Source: CAYJAB01 sp964368305
Lineage (GTDB): Bacteria; Bacillota_I; Bacilli_A; Erysipelotrichales; Erysipelotrichaceae
DNA length: 52,040 nt
Assembly: GCA_964368305.1 (NCBI GenBank)
Contig: CAYJAB010000008.1
Span: 1 to 52,040, forward strand
Direction of reading: 5' to 3'
Part shown: piece after piece, positions 7,999 to 16,436 of the stretch
How the letters are laid out: each line of letters opens with the position of its first letter
Numbering within the stretch: the stretch's first letter is position 1
Translations under genes and position numbers: made by a program
The notes under the pieces: generated by a model
What the model was told of the DNA's origin: nothing
Database searches by the model: none
Seen by the model: only the letters and a program-made list of their open reading frames with translations

Positions 7999-8707
7999 AA
8001 GTTGTAATATTTACAGTGACATTATACGAATCTTTATTAAAATAAGTTTCTGAATATTCAATAATTTCATCATGATCATCAAAGGCAACACGTTTTACGA
8101 AAAAAGAAGCCGTTCCCTTTTTTATTTTCATTTGATTCAATACATTTACATCAAACACTTCTTTAACAGAATAATTCTCATTTACCCAAACAGGATAAAT
8201 ATAATGATCTTTTAATACTTTATAAAATGATCTTTCACTTTTAATTTTAAGTGCTTCTTCTATCGGAAGAAGTGTACTGCTAATATAAGAGATTTGATAA
8301 GCAAGAGGCTCATTATTCGCAAGGCGAACACGTTTGATACAAATAAGTTTTGTAGAAGCCTCTACTTGAAGCTTATTTGCAATATGTTCATTTTCTATCT
8401 CTTCAACACTATCAATAATCATATCAATTTCATACCCTTGTTGTAATAGTTCATCAGAAAAACTAATTGATGTCAGACCGCGAATCATCTGTTTTTTTGT
8501 AACAAATGTCCCAACACCTTGAACACCATAAAGATACCCTTCATTTATTAAATCAGAAAATGCTTTTCTAACCGTGATTGTAGAAACATTATATTTTTTC
8601 TTTAAAACAGACTCACTGTCTATCTTATCTCCTGGTTTTAATTCATTATTATGTATGGCTTTTAATATATCATTTTTGATTAATAAGTACTTTGAAATTT
8701 TTTGCAT
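7997..8707 (-). CDS. GntR family transcriptional regulator (HutC/UTRA type)
   Basis: 236 aa. The N-terminal winged helix (about 1-70) shows KPGDKIDSESVLKKKYNVS and TITVRKAFSDLINEGYL, followed by the GVGTFV hinge. The C-terminal UTRA ligand domain (about 85-230) resembles those that sense sugars or sugar phosphates. The same 14-bp sequence lies in its own promoter and in the PTS promoter, so it probably represses both and responds to the PTS substrate. The start at 8707 has a GGTGG/GAGG-type site. Confidence 0.9.
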   Translation of the reverse strand: MQKISKYLLIKNDILKAIHNNELKPGDKIDSESVLKKKYNVSTITVRKAFSDLINEGYLYGVQGVGTFVTKKQMIRGLTSISFSDELLQQGYEIDMIIDSVEEIENEHIANKLQVEASTKLICIKRVRLANNEPLAYQISYISSTLLPIEEALKIKSERSFYKVLKDHYIYPVWVNENYSVKEVFDVNVLNQMKIKKGTASFFVKRVAFDDHDEIIEYSETYFNKDSYNVTVNITT

Positions 8708-8720
8708 AACTCCACCTCTA

Positions 8721-8756
8721 TATTAATATATTAAGTTAAAATACCTTTTTATACAA
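8721..8756 (-). promoter_or_regulatory. gntR promoter with candidate operator
   Basis: Minus-strand -35 TTGTAT (8751-8756), a 17-base spacer, and -10 TAATAT (8728-8733). The -10 lies within TATTAATATATTAA (8721-8734), the 14-mer shared with the PTS promoter, consistent with autorepression. The -35 overlaps the 3' end of the phosphoesterase gene. Confidence 0.55.
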
Positions 8757-10263
8757 TGACTTTTATATTATTTTCATGATTAATTTTTACAGGGGTATTT
8801 TTCATAATATACTCTGCAATAATTTCCACCATCTCTTTTCCATCATCCTTTAAAACAACTCCTTGTTTTAAAATATGGTAGTTTCCTCCACCTGCCATTC
8901 TATAGTTGTTTACAACAATAGAAAATAAATCGGTATCTTCTACTAAGACATTACAAATCTTCATCTCACATACACGACTTCCCTCTGGTCTGTGTGCTTG
9001 TATTGTATACTCTAATCCATCCACCATATCATATTCATAGTGAATTGGCTTTGGAACCATAAAATTATCAGAAATAACAACCACATCCTCTTTTACATCA
9101 AAATACCTTGCTGCAGTTTCTAAGTATTTTTTTAACTGTGCACCTGTCAATAAAATCTTCACAAGTGTATTAGGATAAACATAGGTTGATACAATATCGC
9201 GCATTGTAATAGATTGATTAAACCCTGCCGCATCATTAAATAAAGCAACCGCTGAAAGATCTGCTTGATAATGATCCTTTTGAATTTGATTTAACAATGA
9301 AACACATGCATGTTTATGAATTCTCGCATCCACTTCATCTTTAATTAAACAATCGCCATCTTGTAAAACACCAATTGGCTGATCAAGCCATTTTTGTGTT
9401 TGCGCTTCTTCCTCAGAAATTAAATCCATCAAGATTTTATCCGCATCATATTTTGCTGCGATAAGCTCTCCACTAAATTGCTTGGTATCACTATCATACA
9501 CTACATACGCAAGCTCAGCGGCATTGGAAGCTGTTTGCGTTACATATGTATTACATACTTTTTCAGAGATTGAACGATGTTGATGACCGCTTATTAATAA
9601 ATCAATTCCTTCAATTTCTGATACCATTCTATACCCACAGTTATCCTCTGTTTTAAGAGCAAGTTGTGTCCCATCTAGATTTTTTTCAAATCCTCCATGA
9701 TAGACAACACATATTAAATCATATGTTTCATTCTCTTTTACATATTCAACTGTTTCTTTTACATAATCAAAGGCACTTTTGAATGTGATATTTTCTATAT
9801 GACTTGCAAGCTCCCAATTTGAAATATAATCATTTGTAGCCCCGATCATCACAACTCTTACTCCATTTAACTCTTTGATTTCATATTTATAATCAAAGCG
9901 ATGATTCTCATCTAAAATATTCCCAGTAATACATTTTGCATCTATATCTGAAATAAATCTATGCAATACATCTTGATGGTAATTAAAATCATGATTTCCA
10001 ATATTGTAATAATCATATTTTAATTCATTTAAGCACAACGCCATTGGATGTGTTTGATCTTCTAAAAATAAATGATGATAATAAGCAAGGGGACTTCCTT
10101 GCAAGATGTCCCCATTGTCTACTAATATACAATTTTCATCATTTTCTTGTCTAATAAATTGCGCTAAAGCCGCAAGACCTATTTGTGCATGACTTCTATC
10201 GCTATACTTGAATGGTGTTATATATCCATGCATATCCGAAGTCGCAAGAAATTTGATTTTCAT
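8749..10263 (-). CDS. Cytoplasmic bifunctional metallophosphatase/5'-nucleotidase-like protein
   Basis: 504 aa, two domains as in UshA. The metallophosphatase domain (about 1-260) has DMHGY with metal ligands D10 and H12, then VDNGDILQGSP, IGNHDFNYH and SGHQHRSI. The C-terminal 5'-nucleotidase domain (about 300-495) binds substrate in the family. Most relatives are exported, but this one starts MKIKFLATSDMHG with no signal peptide or anchor, so it should act in the cytoplasm. It lies 2 bases after phnE in the transporter operon, suggesting it dephosphorylates the imported compound. That pairing is inferred. Confidence 0.87.
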   Translation of the reverse strand: MKIKFLATSDMHGYITPFKYSDRSHAQIGLAALAQFIRQENDENCILVDNGDILQGSPLAYYHHLFLEDQTHPMALCLNELKYDYYNIGNHDFNYHQDVLHRFISDIDAKCITGNILDENHRFDYKYEIKELNGVRVVMIGATNDYISNWELASHIENITFKSAFDYVKETVEYVKENETYDLICVVYHGGFEKNLDGTQLALKTEDNCGYRMVSEIEGIDLLISGHQHRSISEKVCNTYVTQTASNAAELAYVVYDSDTKQFSGELIAAKYDADKILMDLISEEEAQTQKWLDQPIGVLQDGDCLIKDEVDARIHKHACVSLLNQIQKDHYQADLSAVALFNDAAGFNQSITMRDIVSTYVYPNTLVKILLTGAQLKKYLETAARYFDVKEDVVVISDNFMVPKPIHYEYDMVDGLEYTIQAHRPEGSRVCEMKICNVLVEDTDLFSIVVNNYRMAGGGNYHILKQGVVLKDDGKEMVEIIAEYIMKNTPVKINHENNIKVIV

Positions 10264-10265
10264 TT

Positions 10266-11081
10266 TTACTCTCCTGTAGCCAATTTTGTTCTTATTTTAG
10301 TTGAGAAATATTCAATAATTAAAACTACGATAATCAATCCAAGTAATAATACACCTAAATCTGACCATCTACCTGCAGCCATTGCAAACTGAATTGGTGC
10401 ACCAATCCCACCTGCGCCTACAAGCCCTAATACCGAAGCATTTTTTACGTTGATATCATAACGATAAATAACAATCGATACTAAATTTGTCATAAGTTGT
10501 GGAATAATTCCAAATCGAATCTTTTGAAATGTAGTACATCCTGTTGCATCAAGCGCTTCTGTAATACCACTATCTAAATCCTCTATTACCTCTATAAACA
10601 GTTTTGAACACATACCAATTGATGTAGCCGCAAGTGTTAATACCCCTGCAAAAGGTCCAGGACCTGTAACACGAATAAACATTAGACCATATACCAATAC
10701 TGGGAATGTTCTTAAAACTGTAATAATTAAAATACCAATTGAATTTACCCATTTTGGAGTAATATTTCTAGAGGATATAAATGAAAGCGGAATAGAAATA
10801 ATCGCACCAATCAATGTTCCTAAAAATGCAATCGTAACTGTTTCTAATAATAAATAAAATAAACCTGTACTTGTAAAGTTATAAGCTAAATCCATAGATG
10901 GATTTAATAAACCTTTAATAATACTTTGTGCAATCACAAGACCATTTTCTGAAACACCATTGAATTCAATTGTCATTAAAGACGGTAAAATAATAATTAC
11001 TAATACAATTGTATTCACCAAAACACGAATCCATGTTTTTGGACGAAGATCATATTGTTTTTCTACTGTTAATTGACTCAT
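10266..11081 (-). CDS. phnE: Phosphonate-type ABC transporter permease PhnE (second copy in operon)
   Basis: 271 aa with about six membrane helices. It has the BPD permease coupling region EALDATGCTTFQKIRFGIIP and the PhnE-like C-terminus NASVLGLVGAGGIGAPI. It forms the channel with the other PhnE and PhnC. Start and upstream stop overlap as TAATG at 11081, with a GGGGGA site. No C-P lyase genes accompany the transporter in this window. Confidence 0.9.
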   Translation of the reverse strand: MSQLTVEKQYDLRPKTWIRVLVNTIVLVIIILPSLMTIEFNGVSENGLVIAQSIIKGLLNPSMDLAYNFTSTGLFYLLLETVTIAFLGTLIGAIISIPLSFISSRNITPKWVNSIGILIITVLRTFPVLVYGLMFIRVTGPGPFAGVLTLAATSIGMCSKLFIEVIEDLDSGITEALDATGCTTFQKIRFGIIPQLMTNLVSIVIYRYDINVKNASVLGLVGAGGIGAPIQFAMAAGRWSDLGVLLLGLIIVVLIIEYFSTKIRTKLATGE

Positions 11082-11905
11082 TACATTAATTTCCCCCTAA
11101 TATATCTTGAAGTACTTTCAATCGTAACGACTACTACGATTAATACCAATAGTACCAACCCAAGTTCTTGATATAATCTCCAACCTAAAGTTTCATTTAA
11201 AATAATACCAATACCACCTGCACCTACATACCCTAAGATTGCAGCACTTCTTACATTCATCTCAAAATTATATAAAATCATTGAGTAATAATAAGGTTTA
11301 ATTTGTGGATAAATTGCATAACGCACACATCTAAATACGCTTGCACCAGTAGATTCCATTGCTTCATAAGGTCCCATATCCACCGTTTCAATTTGCTCAT
11401 ATAGCATTTTAGATGCAATCGAAAATGTAAAGATTGCAATTGCTAAAGTACCTGCAAAAGTTCCTACACCGAAAATATATACTGCAATAAGCGCATACAC
11501 TAATATCGGAAGTGTTCTAAGTAAACTTAAGAACGTTCTAAGTGTTGTAATGACAAAACGATTTTTCATGATATTTGTCGCATTTAAAAACGCCATTGGA
11601 AGTGCAAAGATAACTCCAATTAACGTTCCAATTAATGACATTGTAATTGTATCAATCATTGGATTAAACGCTTTTTCTAAATAACTGAAATTTATCGGAA
11701 ACATATCAATTATAATTTTAAAGAATTGATGTCCGTTCTTATATAAAACTTCAAAACTAAACCCAGTAAATTCCATAGAATAATAAACAAGCGCGATTAA
11801 TAGTAAAACAATATAAATTGTTGGATTAAATTTCTCTTTTACAACTTTACCATTTGATAAAGTAAATGTTTCTCTTACAAATAGAGATTTAAGCTTTTGT
11901 AGCAT
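11081..11905 (-). CDS. phnE: Phosphonate-type ABC transporter permease PhnE (first copy in operon)
   Basis: 274 aa, homologous to the adjacent permease. The coupling segment EAMESTGASVFRCVRYAIYP and the motif RSAAILGYVGAGGIGIIL match PhnE. A GGAGA site precedes the ATG, and the gene overlaps phnC by 17 bases. The two permeases probably form a heterodimer. Confidence 0.9.
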   Translation of the reverse strand: MLQKLKSLFVRETFTLSNGKVVKEKFNPTIYIVLLLIALVYYSMEFTGFSFEVLYKNGHQFFKIIIDMFPINFSYLEKAFNPMIDTITMSLIGTLIGVIFALPMAFLNATNIMKNRFVITTLRTFLSLLRTLPILVYALIAVYIFGVGTFAGTLAIAIFTFSIASKMLYEQIETVDMGPYEAMESTGASVFRCVRYAIYPQIKPYYYSMILYNFEMNVRSAAILGYVGAGGIGIILNETLGWRLYQELGLVLLVLIVVVVTIESTSRYIRGKLM

Positions 11906-12671
11906 TGTCTTTCTCCATAATTTCAGTGTCTAACAATTCTCTTCCATAGATTTCTTTTAAAACATCATGCGTAATGTTTGTTGTTGGTCCATCATACACA
12001 ATTTCTCCGGCACGAATACCAATTACACGATTTGCATATTTAAGCGCTAAATCTACATGGTGAATATTAATTAAAACGGTTATATTTGTTTCTTCATTAA
12101 TCTTTTTAAAATCTGTCATAACTGCAGCAGCCATTACTGGATCTAAAGATGCTACAGGTTCATCTGCTAAAATAATATCTGGATTTTGTGCAAGCGTACG
12201 CGCAAGCGCAACACGTTGTTGTTGTCCTCCAGAGAGTTGATCTGCTCTAATATAGGCTTTTTCAAGTATGCCCACTTTATCTAATGCTTCTAATGCTTCC
12301 ATTTTATCTTCTTTAGAATAAATACCTACTAAAGATTGAATAAAATTCATGTCCGCTGCTTTAGAGCTTAAAACATTGTTAATAACAGTCGTTCTTTTTA
12401 CTAAGTTAAAAGATTGGAATACCATTCCTATTTTTCTTCTAAATTTTCTTAAAGCTTTACCCTTTAATTTAGCAACGTCCACACCATTTACTAAAAGTTC
12501 TCCCTCTGTAATTGGATGCATTTTATTAATTGCACGAATTAATGTACTTTTACCTGCACCAGATAAACCGATGATTGCAACAAATTCTCCTTGCTCAATT
12601 TGTAAACTCACATTATTTAAAGCACGTACTTTATTACCATATTCTTTTGAGACATTCTTGAATTCTATCAT
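11889..12671 (-). CDS. phnC: Phosphonate-type ABC transporter ATP-binding protein PhnC
   Basis: 260 aa. Walker A GLSGAGKST (35-43), Q-loop near GMVFQSFNL, signature LSGGQ (146-150) and Walker B IILADEP (166-172) are all intact. The sequence around RALNNVSL and FNLVKRTTVINNV is PhnC-like. It powers import by the two PhnE proteins of substrate delivered by PhnD. It lies between phnD and the permeases; the hairpin at 12700-12726 separates it from phnD. Confidence 0.92.
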   Translation of the reverse strand: MIEFKNVSKEYGNKVRALNNVSLQIEQGEFVAIIGLSGAGKSTLIRAINKMHPITEGELLVNGVDVAKLKGKALRKFRRKIGMVFQSFNLVKRTTVINNVLSSKAADMNFIQSLVGIYSKEDKMEALEALDKVGILEKAYIRADQLSGGQQQRVALARTLAQNPDIILADEPVASLDPVMAAAVMTDFKKINEETNITVLINIHHVDLALKYANRVIGIRAGEIVYDGPTTNITHDVLKEIYGRELLDTEIMEKDNATKA

Positions 12672-12699
12672 AATTTTCCTCTTTCTATATAAATAGGGA

Positions 12700-12726
12700 A
12701 AGATAAGGCAGAACCTGCCTTATCTT
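12700..12726 (-). terminator. Strong intergenic hairpin between phnD and phnC
   Basis: Perfect 12-bp stem, AAGATAAGGCAG paired with CTGCCTTATCTT around a 3-base loop. The minus-strand sequence after it (TTCCCTATTT) is not a good T run, so it more likely causes partial termination or protects the 3' end of phnD mRNA, raising the level of binding protein over the membrane subunits. Confidence 0.65.
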
Positions 12727-12735
12727 AAATTTGTC

Positions 12736-13776
12736 TTATTTAAAGATTTCTTGTGCTGTACGAGAAGAATCATAATCTTCATCTGTTACAACTGTATAAC
12801 CTGCATGGCTATAAATTGCAATTGCTTCTTTTCCTTCAGGAGTTTGAGCCAATTCGATGAAAGTTTCTTGTAAAGCTTTAACTACATCTTCAGTCATAAT
12901 TTCTGATTTTGTAGTATAAGAAATTGTATCATTCATGATACCAGCAGTAACACCAATTACGTTTGTTTCTTCCCAAACTGAGTTTTCACGTCCGTATTCA
13001 GTAGTCCATTCTTCTTGATAGTCACGACGGAAATCAGCATAACCAACTCCAACGTCACATCCCATAGCAGCTAAACGACTAGCAGTATCGCTATATCCAG
13101 CTGTTTGAACACCTTTTTCTAAATCAGAAACTGTTTTTCCATTAGAACCTTCTAATTCACTTAACCAAATTGAAGGATAGATATATCCAGCACTTGAAGT
13201 AGTAGAAGCAGCATGACAGAATGTAGCACTATTTACATCATCCCAAGTTAATGCTTCACCAGCATTTACTTTTGCAGCTAATTCTTGACCTTTTTCACTT
13301 GGTCCAGCAACAGCAATTGAACGATAGTAAGCAACTTGATTTGCAGGATCTCCTACAGTTTCAGTTCCATCATTCCAATCAGCTGCATTTTCAGAATCTT
13401 TACTTAAACCATCACGCGTAGCAGCAACTAATAATTCTACACCATCTTCATGATATAAAACATACGTTCCAGCAGGAATGAAAGCTAAGTCTACAGTACC
13501 AGCAGCTAATGCTTCTCCTGCAGCTTCATAAACTGAACTTGTTGTGATCTCAACATTTTGAACTTCATAACCTTTTGTAGCCATTGTAGTGATGATTAAG
13601 TTTTTAAGTGGATCCGTAACAGCTACGATATCCTCAACATCACGACTAGGTACGAATTGAATTTTTAAAGTTTCAATTACTTTTGAGTCGCTATCATCTT
13701 GTTGAGAATCGGCATTGTTTGATGTGCATCCTACTAACATCAACATAGCAAGAAATAATACTAATAATTTTTTCAT
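12736..13776 (-). CDS. phnD: Phosphate/phosphite/phosphonate ABC transporter substrate-binding lipoprotein
   Basis: 346 aa from the ATG at 13776, which has GGAGGAAA upstream; the frame is open to 13806 but that start lacks a site. A lipoprotein signal MKKLLVLFLAMLMLVGC gives a lipidated cysteine at residue 17, then a Ser/Asp/Asn-rich linker. The mature domain shows the PhnD-type segment LKIQFVPSRD and the later CHAASTTSSAGYIYP. It captures the substrate outside the membrane for PhnC/PhnE. The ligand could be a phosphonate, phosphite or phosphate ester. Confidence 0.9.
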   Translation of the reverse strand: MKKLLVLFLAMLMLVGCTSNNADSQQDDSDSKVIETLKIQFVPSRDVEDIVAVTDPLKNLIITTMATKGYEVQNVEITTSSVYEAAGEALAAGTVDLAFIPAGTYVLYHEDGVELLVAATRDGLSKDSENAADWNDGTETVGDPANQVAYYRSIAVAGPSEKGQELAAKVNAGEALTWDDVNSATFCHAASTTSSAGYIYPSIWLSELEGSNGKTVSDLEKGVQTAGYSDTASRLAAMGCDVGVGYADFRRDYQEEWTTEYGRENSVWEETNVIGVTAGIMNDTISYTTKSEIMTEDVVKALQETFIELAQTPEGKEAIAIYSHAGYTVVTDEDYDSSRTAQEIFK

Positions 13777-13810
13777 TTGAAAATTTCCTCCATAGGGTTT
13801 ACCCACTTCT

Positions 13811-13839
13811 ATTGTAACGCTACCAATTGTCCATTACAA
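13811..13839 (-). promoter_or_regulatory. Promoter of the phn operon
   Basis: Minus-strand -35 TTGTAA (13834-13839), a 17-base spacer, and -10 TACAAT (13811-13816). No clear Pho box was recognised. Confidence 0.5.
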
Positions 13840-13847
13840 TGAAAAAA

Positions 13848-13862
13848 TGTGAAAATTTCACA
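13848..13862 (-). terminator. Palindrome: probable terminator of the ABM operon, possible operator
   Basis: Perfect palindrome TGTGAAA-A-TTTCACA. On the minus strand it is preceded by an A run and followed by six T, so it can end transcripts from the gene stopping at 13932. It also lies 8 bases upstream of the phnD -35, so a regulatory role is possible. Confidence 0.55.
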
Positions 13863-13931
13863 CTTTTTAACAACTCTTTTTACATTTTTTTCATCAATTT
13901 ATTTTCAACTTGTTTATCCATTAACAACCAT

Positions 13932-14285
13932 CTATTTACTAAAAAATTCATTTGCGTCTTTAGGTGCTTCTTTGCGTTCATCCAACGTGTATTCACGTAT
14001 TGGTGAAGTTACTGTTATTTTATAACTTACAAACAACTGCTCCATACCCTCTTTTTGACTCATTCTATGTGACATATTTGTACGCCACTTCTCTATTGCT
14101 TCTTCACTTTCCCAAACACTCATGGACAACAACTTTCCATCTTGCACTAAACTTGAAAACCTTTCTGCACTTATCAAACCTTCTACATTTGAAAGCATAG
14201 GTTTAAGCATTGCAGCCAACTCTAAATAGCGTGCATATCCTTCTTTTGAAGGAGTTACTTCAAACAACACAATAACTTTACTCAT
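13932..14285 (-). CDS. Antibiotic biosynthesis monooxygenase (ABM) domain protein
   Basis: 117 aa, a single ferredoxin-like ABM domain. The pattern VIVLFEVTPSKEGYARYLEL, then VWESEEAIEKWR and a C-terminal strand is typical. Some family members degrade haem or oxidise quinones; others are uncharacterised, so no specific reaction is assigned. Its ATG overlaps the AlkA stop (ATGA). Last gene of the MgtC-Maf-ABC-F-AlkA-ABM operon. Confidence 0.82.
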   Translation of the reverse strand: MSKVIVLFEVTPSKEGYARYLELAAMLKPMLSNVEGLISAERFSSLVQDGKLLSMSVWESEEAIEKWRTNMSHRMSQKEGMEQLFVSYKITVTSPIREYTLDERKEAPKDANEFFSK

Positions 14286-14947
14286 TTTTTCTCCTTTTTC
14301 TTTACAGTTTTTTTCGCTAAATCTTTATATTGTGGATATTTACCAGTTGATATTTCCCAAAAGTATATACTCGCCACTGTACCATATGGTGAATATCTCT
14401 TTATATATTTCTTAAATTTGACTTTATCTAGTTTACGATGGTGATACACCATACGCATCCCTCTTAAGATTGCTAAATCTTTATAACTTACAATATCACT
14501 TCTTTTCATACAATGTAACATCATCATCTCTGCTGTCCATTCACCAATTCCATTTAAAGAAGACAACTGGTCAATCACTTCTTGATCCGAAAGCGTATGA
14601 AGCTTTTCAATATCAAATTCATTATTCAAAACTTTACTTGCAAAATCTTGAATATACTCCACTTTCCTAAAACTCAAACCGACGCTTTGAAGTTCATCTT
14701 TAGATAACTGCATAATAGATTTCGCATCTACCACTTCTATTTTATCTAAGAGTCTTTTCCATATTGTCTTATGCGCAACTGTCGATATTTGTTGCCCAAT
14801 AATACTATTTACGATACTTGAAAATAAGTCATCGCTCACTTCTCTTTGTATCATACCAATATGGTCAATTACTTCACCCAACATTTTATCTTTAGACTTT
14901 AAGTATGCGATTTCTTTTTCTCCATATTCAAAATACTTTTTTTCCAT
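14282..14947 (-). CDS. DNA-3-methyladenine glycosylase II-like protein (AlkA family, HhH-GPD)
   Basis: 221 aa. Helix-hairpin-helix LSSLNGIGEWTAEMMMLH lies near residues 128-145, followed by a conserved aspartate in SYKDLAILRGM at the position of the AlkA catalytic Asp. The N-terminus contains SIVNSIIGQQIS, also typical. It should excise alkylated bases (3-methyladenine and similar). It ends in a Lys-rich tail. The start has AGGAGG. It complements the alkylation-repair genes at 38.5-41.2 kb. Confidence 0.88.
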   Translation of the reverse strand: MEKKYFEYGEKEIAYLKSKDKMLGEVIDHIGMIQREVSDDLFSSIVNSIIGQQISTVAHKTIWKRLLDKIEVVDAKSIMQLSKDELQSVGLSFRKVEYIQDFASKVLNNEFDIEKLHTLSDQEVIDQLSSLNGIGEWTAEMMMLHCMKRSDIVSYKDLAILRGMRMVYHHRKLDKVKFKKYIKRYSPYGTVASIYFWEISTGKYPQYKDLAKKTVKKKEKK

Positions 14948-14956
14948 ACATACCTC

Positions 14957-16420
14957 CTATAAGTTTATAACACGCGCTTCAATTTTTTTTATAAACGCAG
15001 CATCATGTTCCACAATTAACATGGTAGGTTTATGATTTATAATTAATTCTTCTATTTGAATACGAGAAAAAACATCTATGTAGTTGAGTGGTTCATCCCA
15101 TATATAAAGATGCGCTGATTCACATAAGCTTCGTGCAATTAAAACTTTCTTTTTTTGTCCCGCACTATATTGTTCCATATTTTTTTCAAACTGATCTCGA
15201 CTAAAATCAAGTTTTCTTAAAATTGACTTAAATAAACTTTCATCAATCCCATGTTCTTTTGCATATGCAGAAAGTGTTCCACATAAATGATCTGTTTTTT
15301 GAGATACATAGGATATTTTAAGATGAGACGCTAAAGAAATTTCTCCTTCATGACACAAGTCATCCATAATCAACTTAATTATAGTTGATTTACCTGCTCC
15401 ATTTTTTCCTTTAAGGCAAACGCATTCCCCTTGTTTGATTTCAAAACTCAAATTCTCAAATACAGTTGTATCCTGATATTTCATTGATACATCATCAAAA
15501 AACACAAGCGTTTTTTGATGATGAGACATTGATGCAATTTTTAATGCTTCCATTTCCTCAATATTTTTTAAGAGATTCTTTTTAGAATCTATATTTTCAT
15601 GCATTCGTTTTTCAATTGATTTAGCTCTTTTCATCATACGTGCAGCACGCGCTCCAACCGCACCACGGTCTCCTACATGTGTTCCAATCTTTGAAGCTTC
15701 AATCTCATCAGACCAGCCTGCTTTCTCTTTTGAAGCTGCGTCCAATCTTTTGATTTCTTTTTTTAATTTTGTATTTTGCGCAAGTTCAAATGAATCCTGG
15801 AGTTGTTTATTTGTATACCAAGATGTAAATGTTCCTTGTTGTATTTCAATATTTGTCTTATTAATTGATAAAATATGATCTACAGCATCATCTAAAAACT
15901 GACGATCATGCGAAACTAAAATAAACCCTTTTTTAGTAGATAAATAGTTGGCTACAATTTTTCTTCCCATTTCATCTAAATGATTTGTAGGTTCATCAAT
16001 TAATAAAAAAGCATTTTCTTTTAAAAACAACATCGCTATCAATACTTTTGTCTTCTCCCCCTCAGACAAGGATTCAAAACTACGATATAAAACCTCTTCA
16101 TCTACTTGAAGTTTGTTTAATTCCTTTACAATTTTCCAATATTCAAGCATCGGATATAATTCTTCTACAATTGTTAAAGTGTTTAAACTCTCATCCTCTA
16201 CTTTATAAGGAAAATAAACCATCTTTACTGTTTTTGAAATACTGCCTTTATATTCAAATTTACCTAATAATAGATTCAAAAACGTAGTTTTCCCTCTACC
16301 ATTTCTTCCAGTAAATCCAAGTCTCCAATCTGTATCTAATGTAAAGCTAACGTTATCGAATATATTCCCAAAGCTATCGTCATAACTAAATGTTAAATTT
16401 TTTACGACTATTTGCGACAT
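14957..16420 (-). CDS. ABC-F ribosome protection-type ATPase, Lsa-like
   Basis: 487 aa, two ATPase domains and no membrane helices. Walker A GRNGRGKT (38-45), signature LSEGEK (118-123), Walker B LLIDEPTNHLD (139-149); second set GKNGAGKST (338-346), SAGQKKK and IWDEPLNYID. The linker (about 190-300) contains IGTHVGDRGAVGARAARM, resembling Lsa-type proteins that dislodge lincosamides, streptogramin A or pleuromutilins from ribosomes. Resistance is plausible but unproven: translation-factor ABC-F proteins look similar, and it sits in an ordinary operon with no mobile-element signs. Confidence 0.8.
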   Translation of the reverse strand: MSQIVVKNLTFSYDDSFGNIFDNVSFTLDTDWRLGFTGRNGRGKTTFLNLLLGKFEYKGSISKTVKMVYFPYKVEDESLNTLTIVEELYPMLEYWKIVKELNKLQVDEEVLYRSFESLSEGEKTKVLIAMLFLKENAFLLIDEPTNHLDEMGRKIVANYLSTKKGFILVSHDRQFLDDAVDHILSINKTNIEIQQGTFTSWYTNKQLQDSFELAQNTKLKKEIKRLDAASKEKAGWSDEIEASKIGTHVGDRGAVGARAARMMKRAKSIEKRMHENIDSKKNLLKNIEEMEALKIASMSHHQKTLVFFDDVSMKYQDTTVFENLSFEIKQGECVCLKGKNGAGKSTIIKLIMDDLCHEGEISLASHLKISYVSQKTDHLCGTLSAYAKEHGIDESLFKSILRKLDFSRDQFEKNMEQYSAGQKKKVLIARSLCESAHLYIWDEPLNYIDVFSRIQIEELIINHKPTMLIVEHDAAFIKKIEARVINL

Positions 16421-16436
16421 AAATAACCTCTTCTTT

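Noticed and set aside
12349..12696. 115-codon plus-strand ORF opposite phnC
   Set aside because: Antisense to the ATPase motifs of phnC; no promoter or ribosome binding site.
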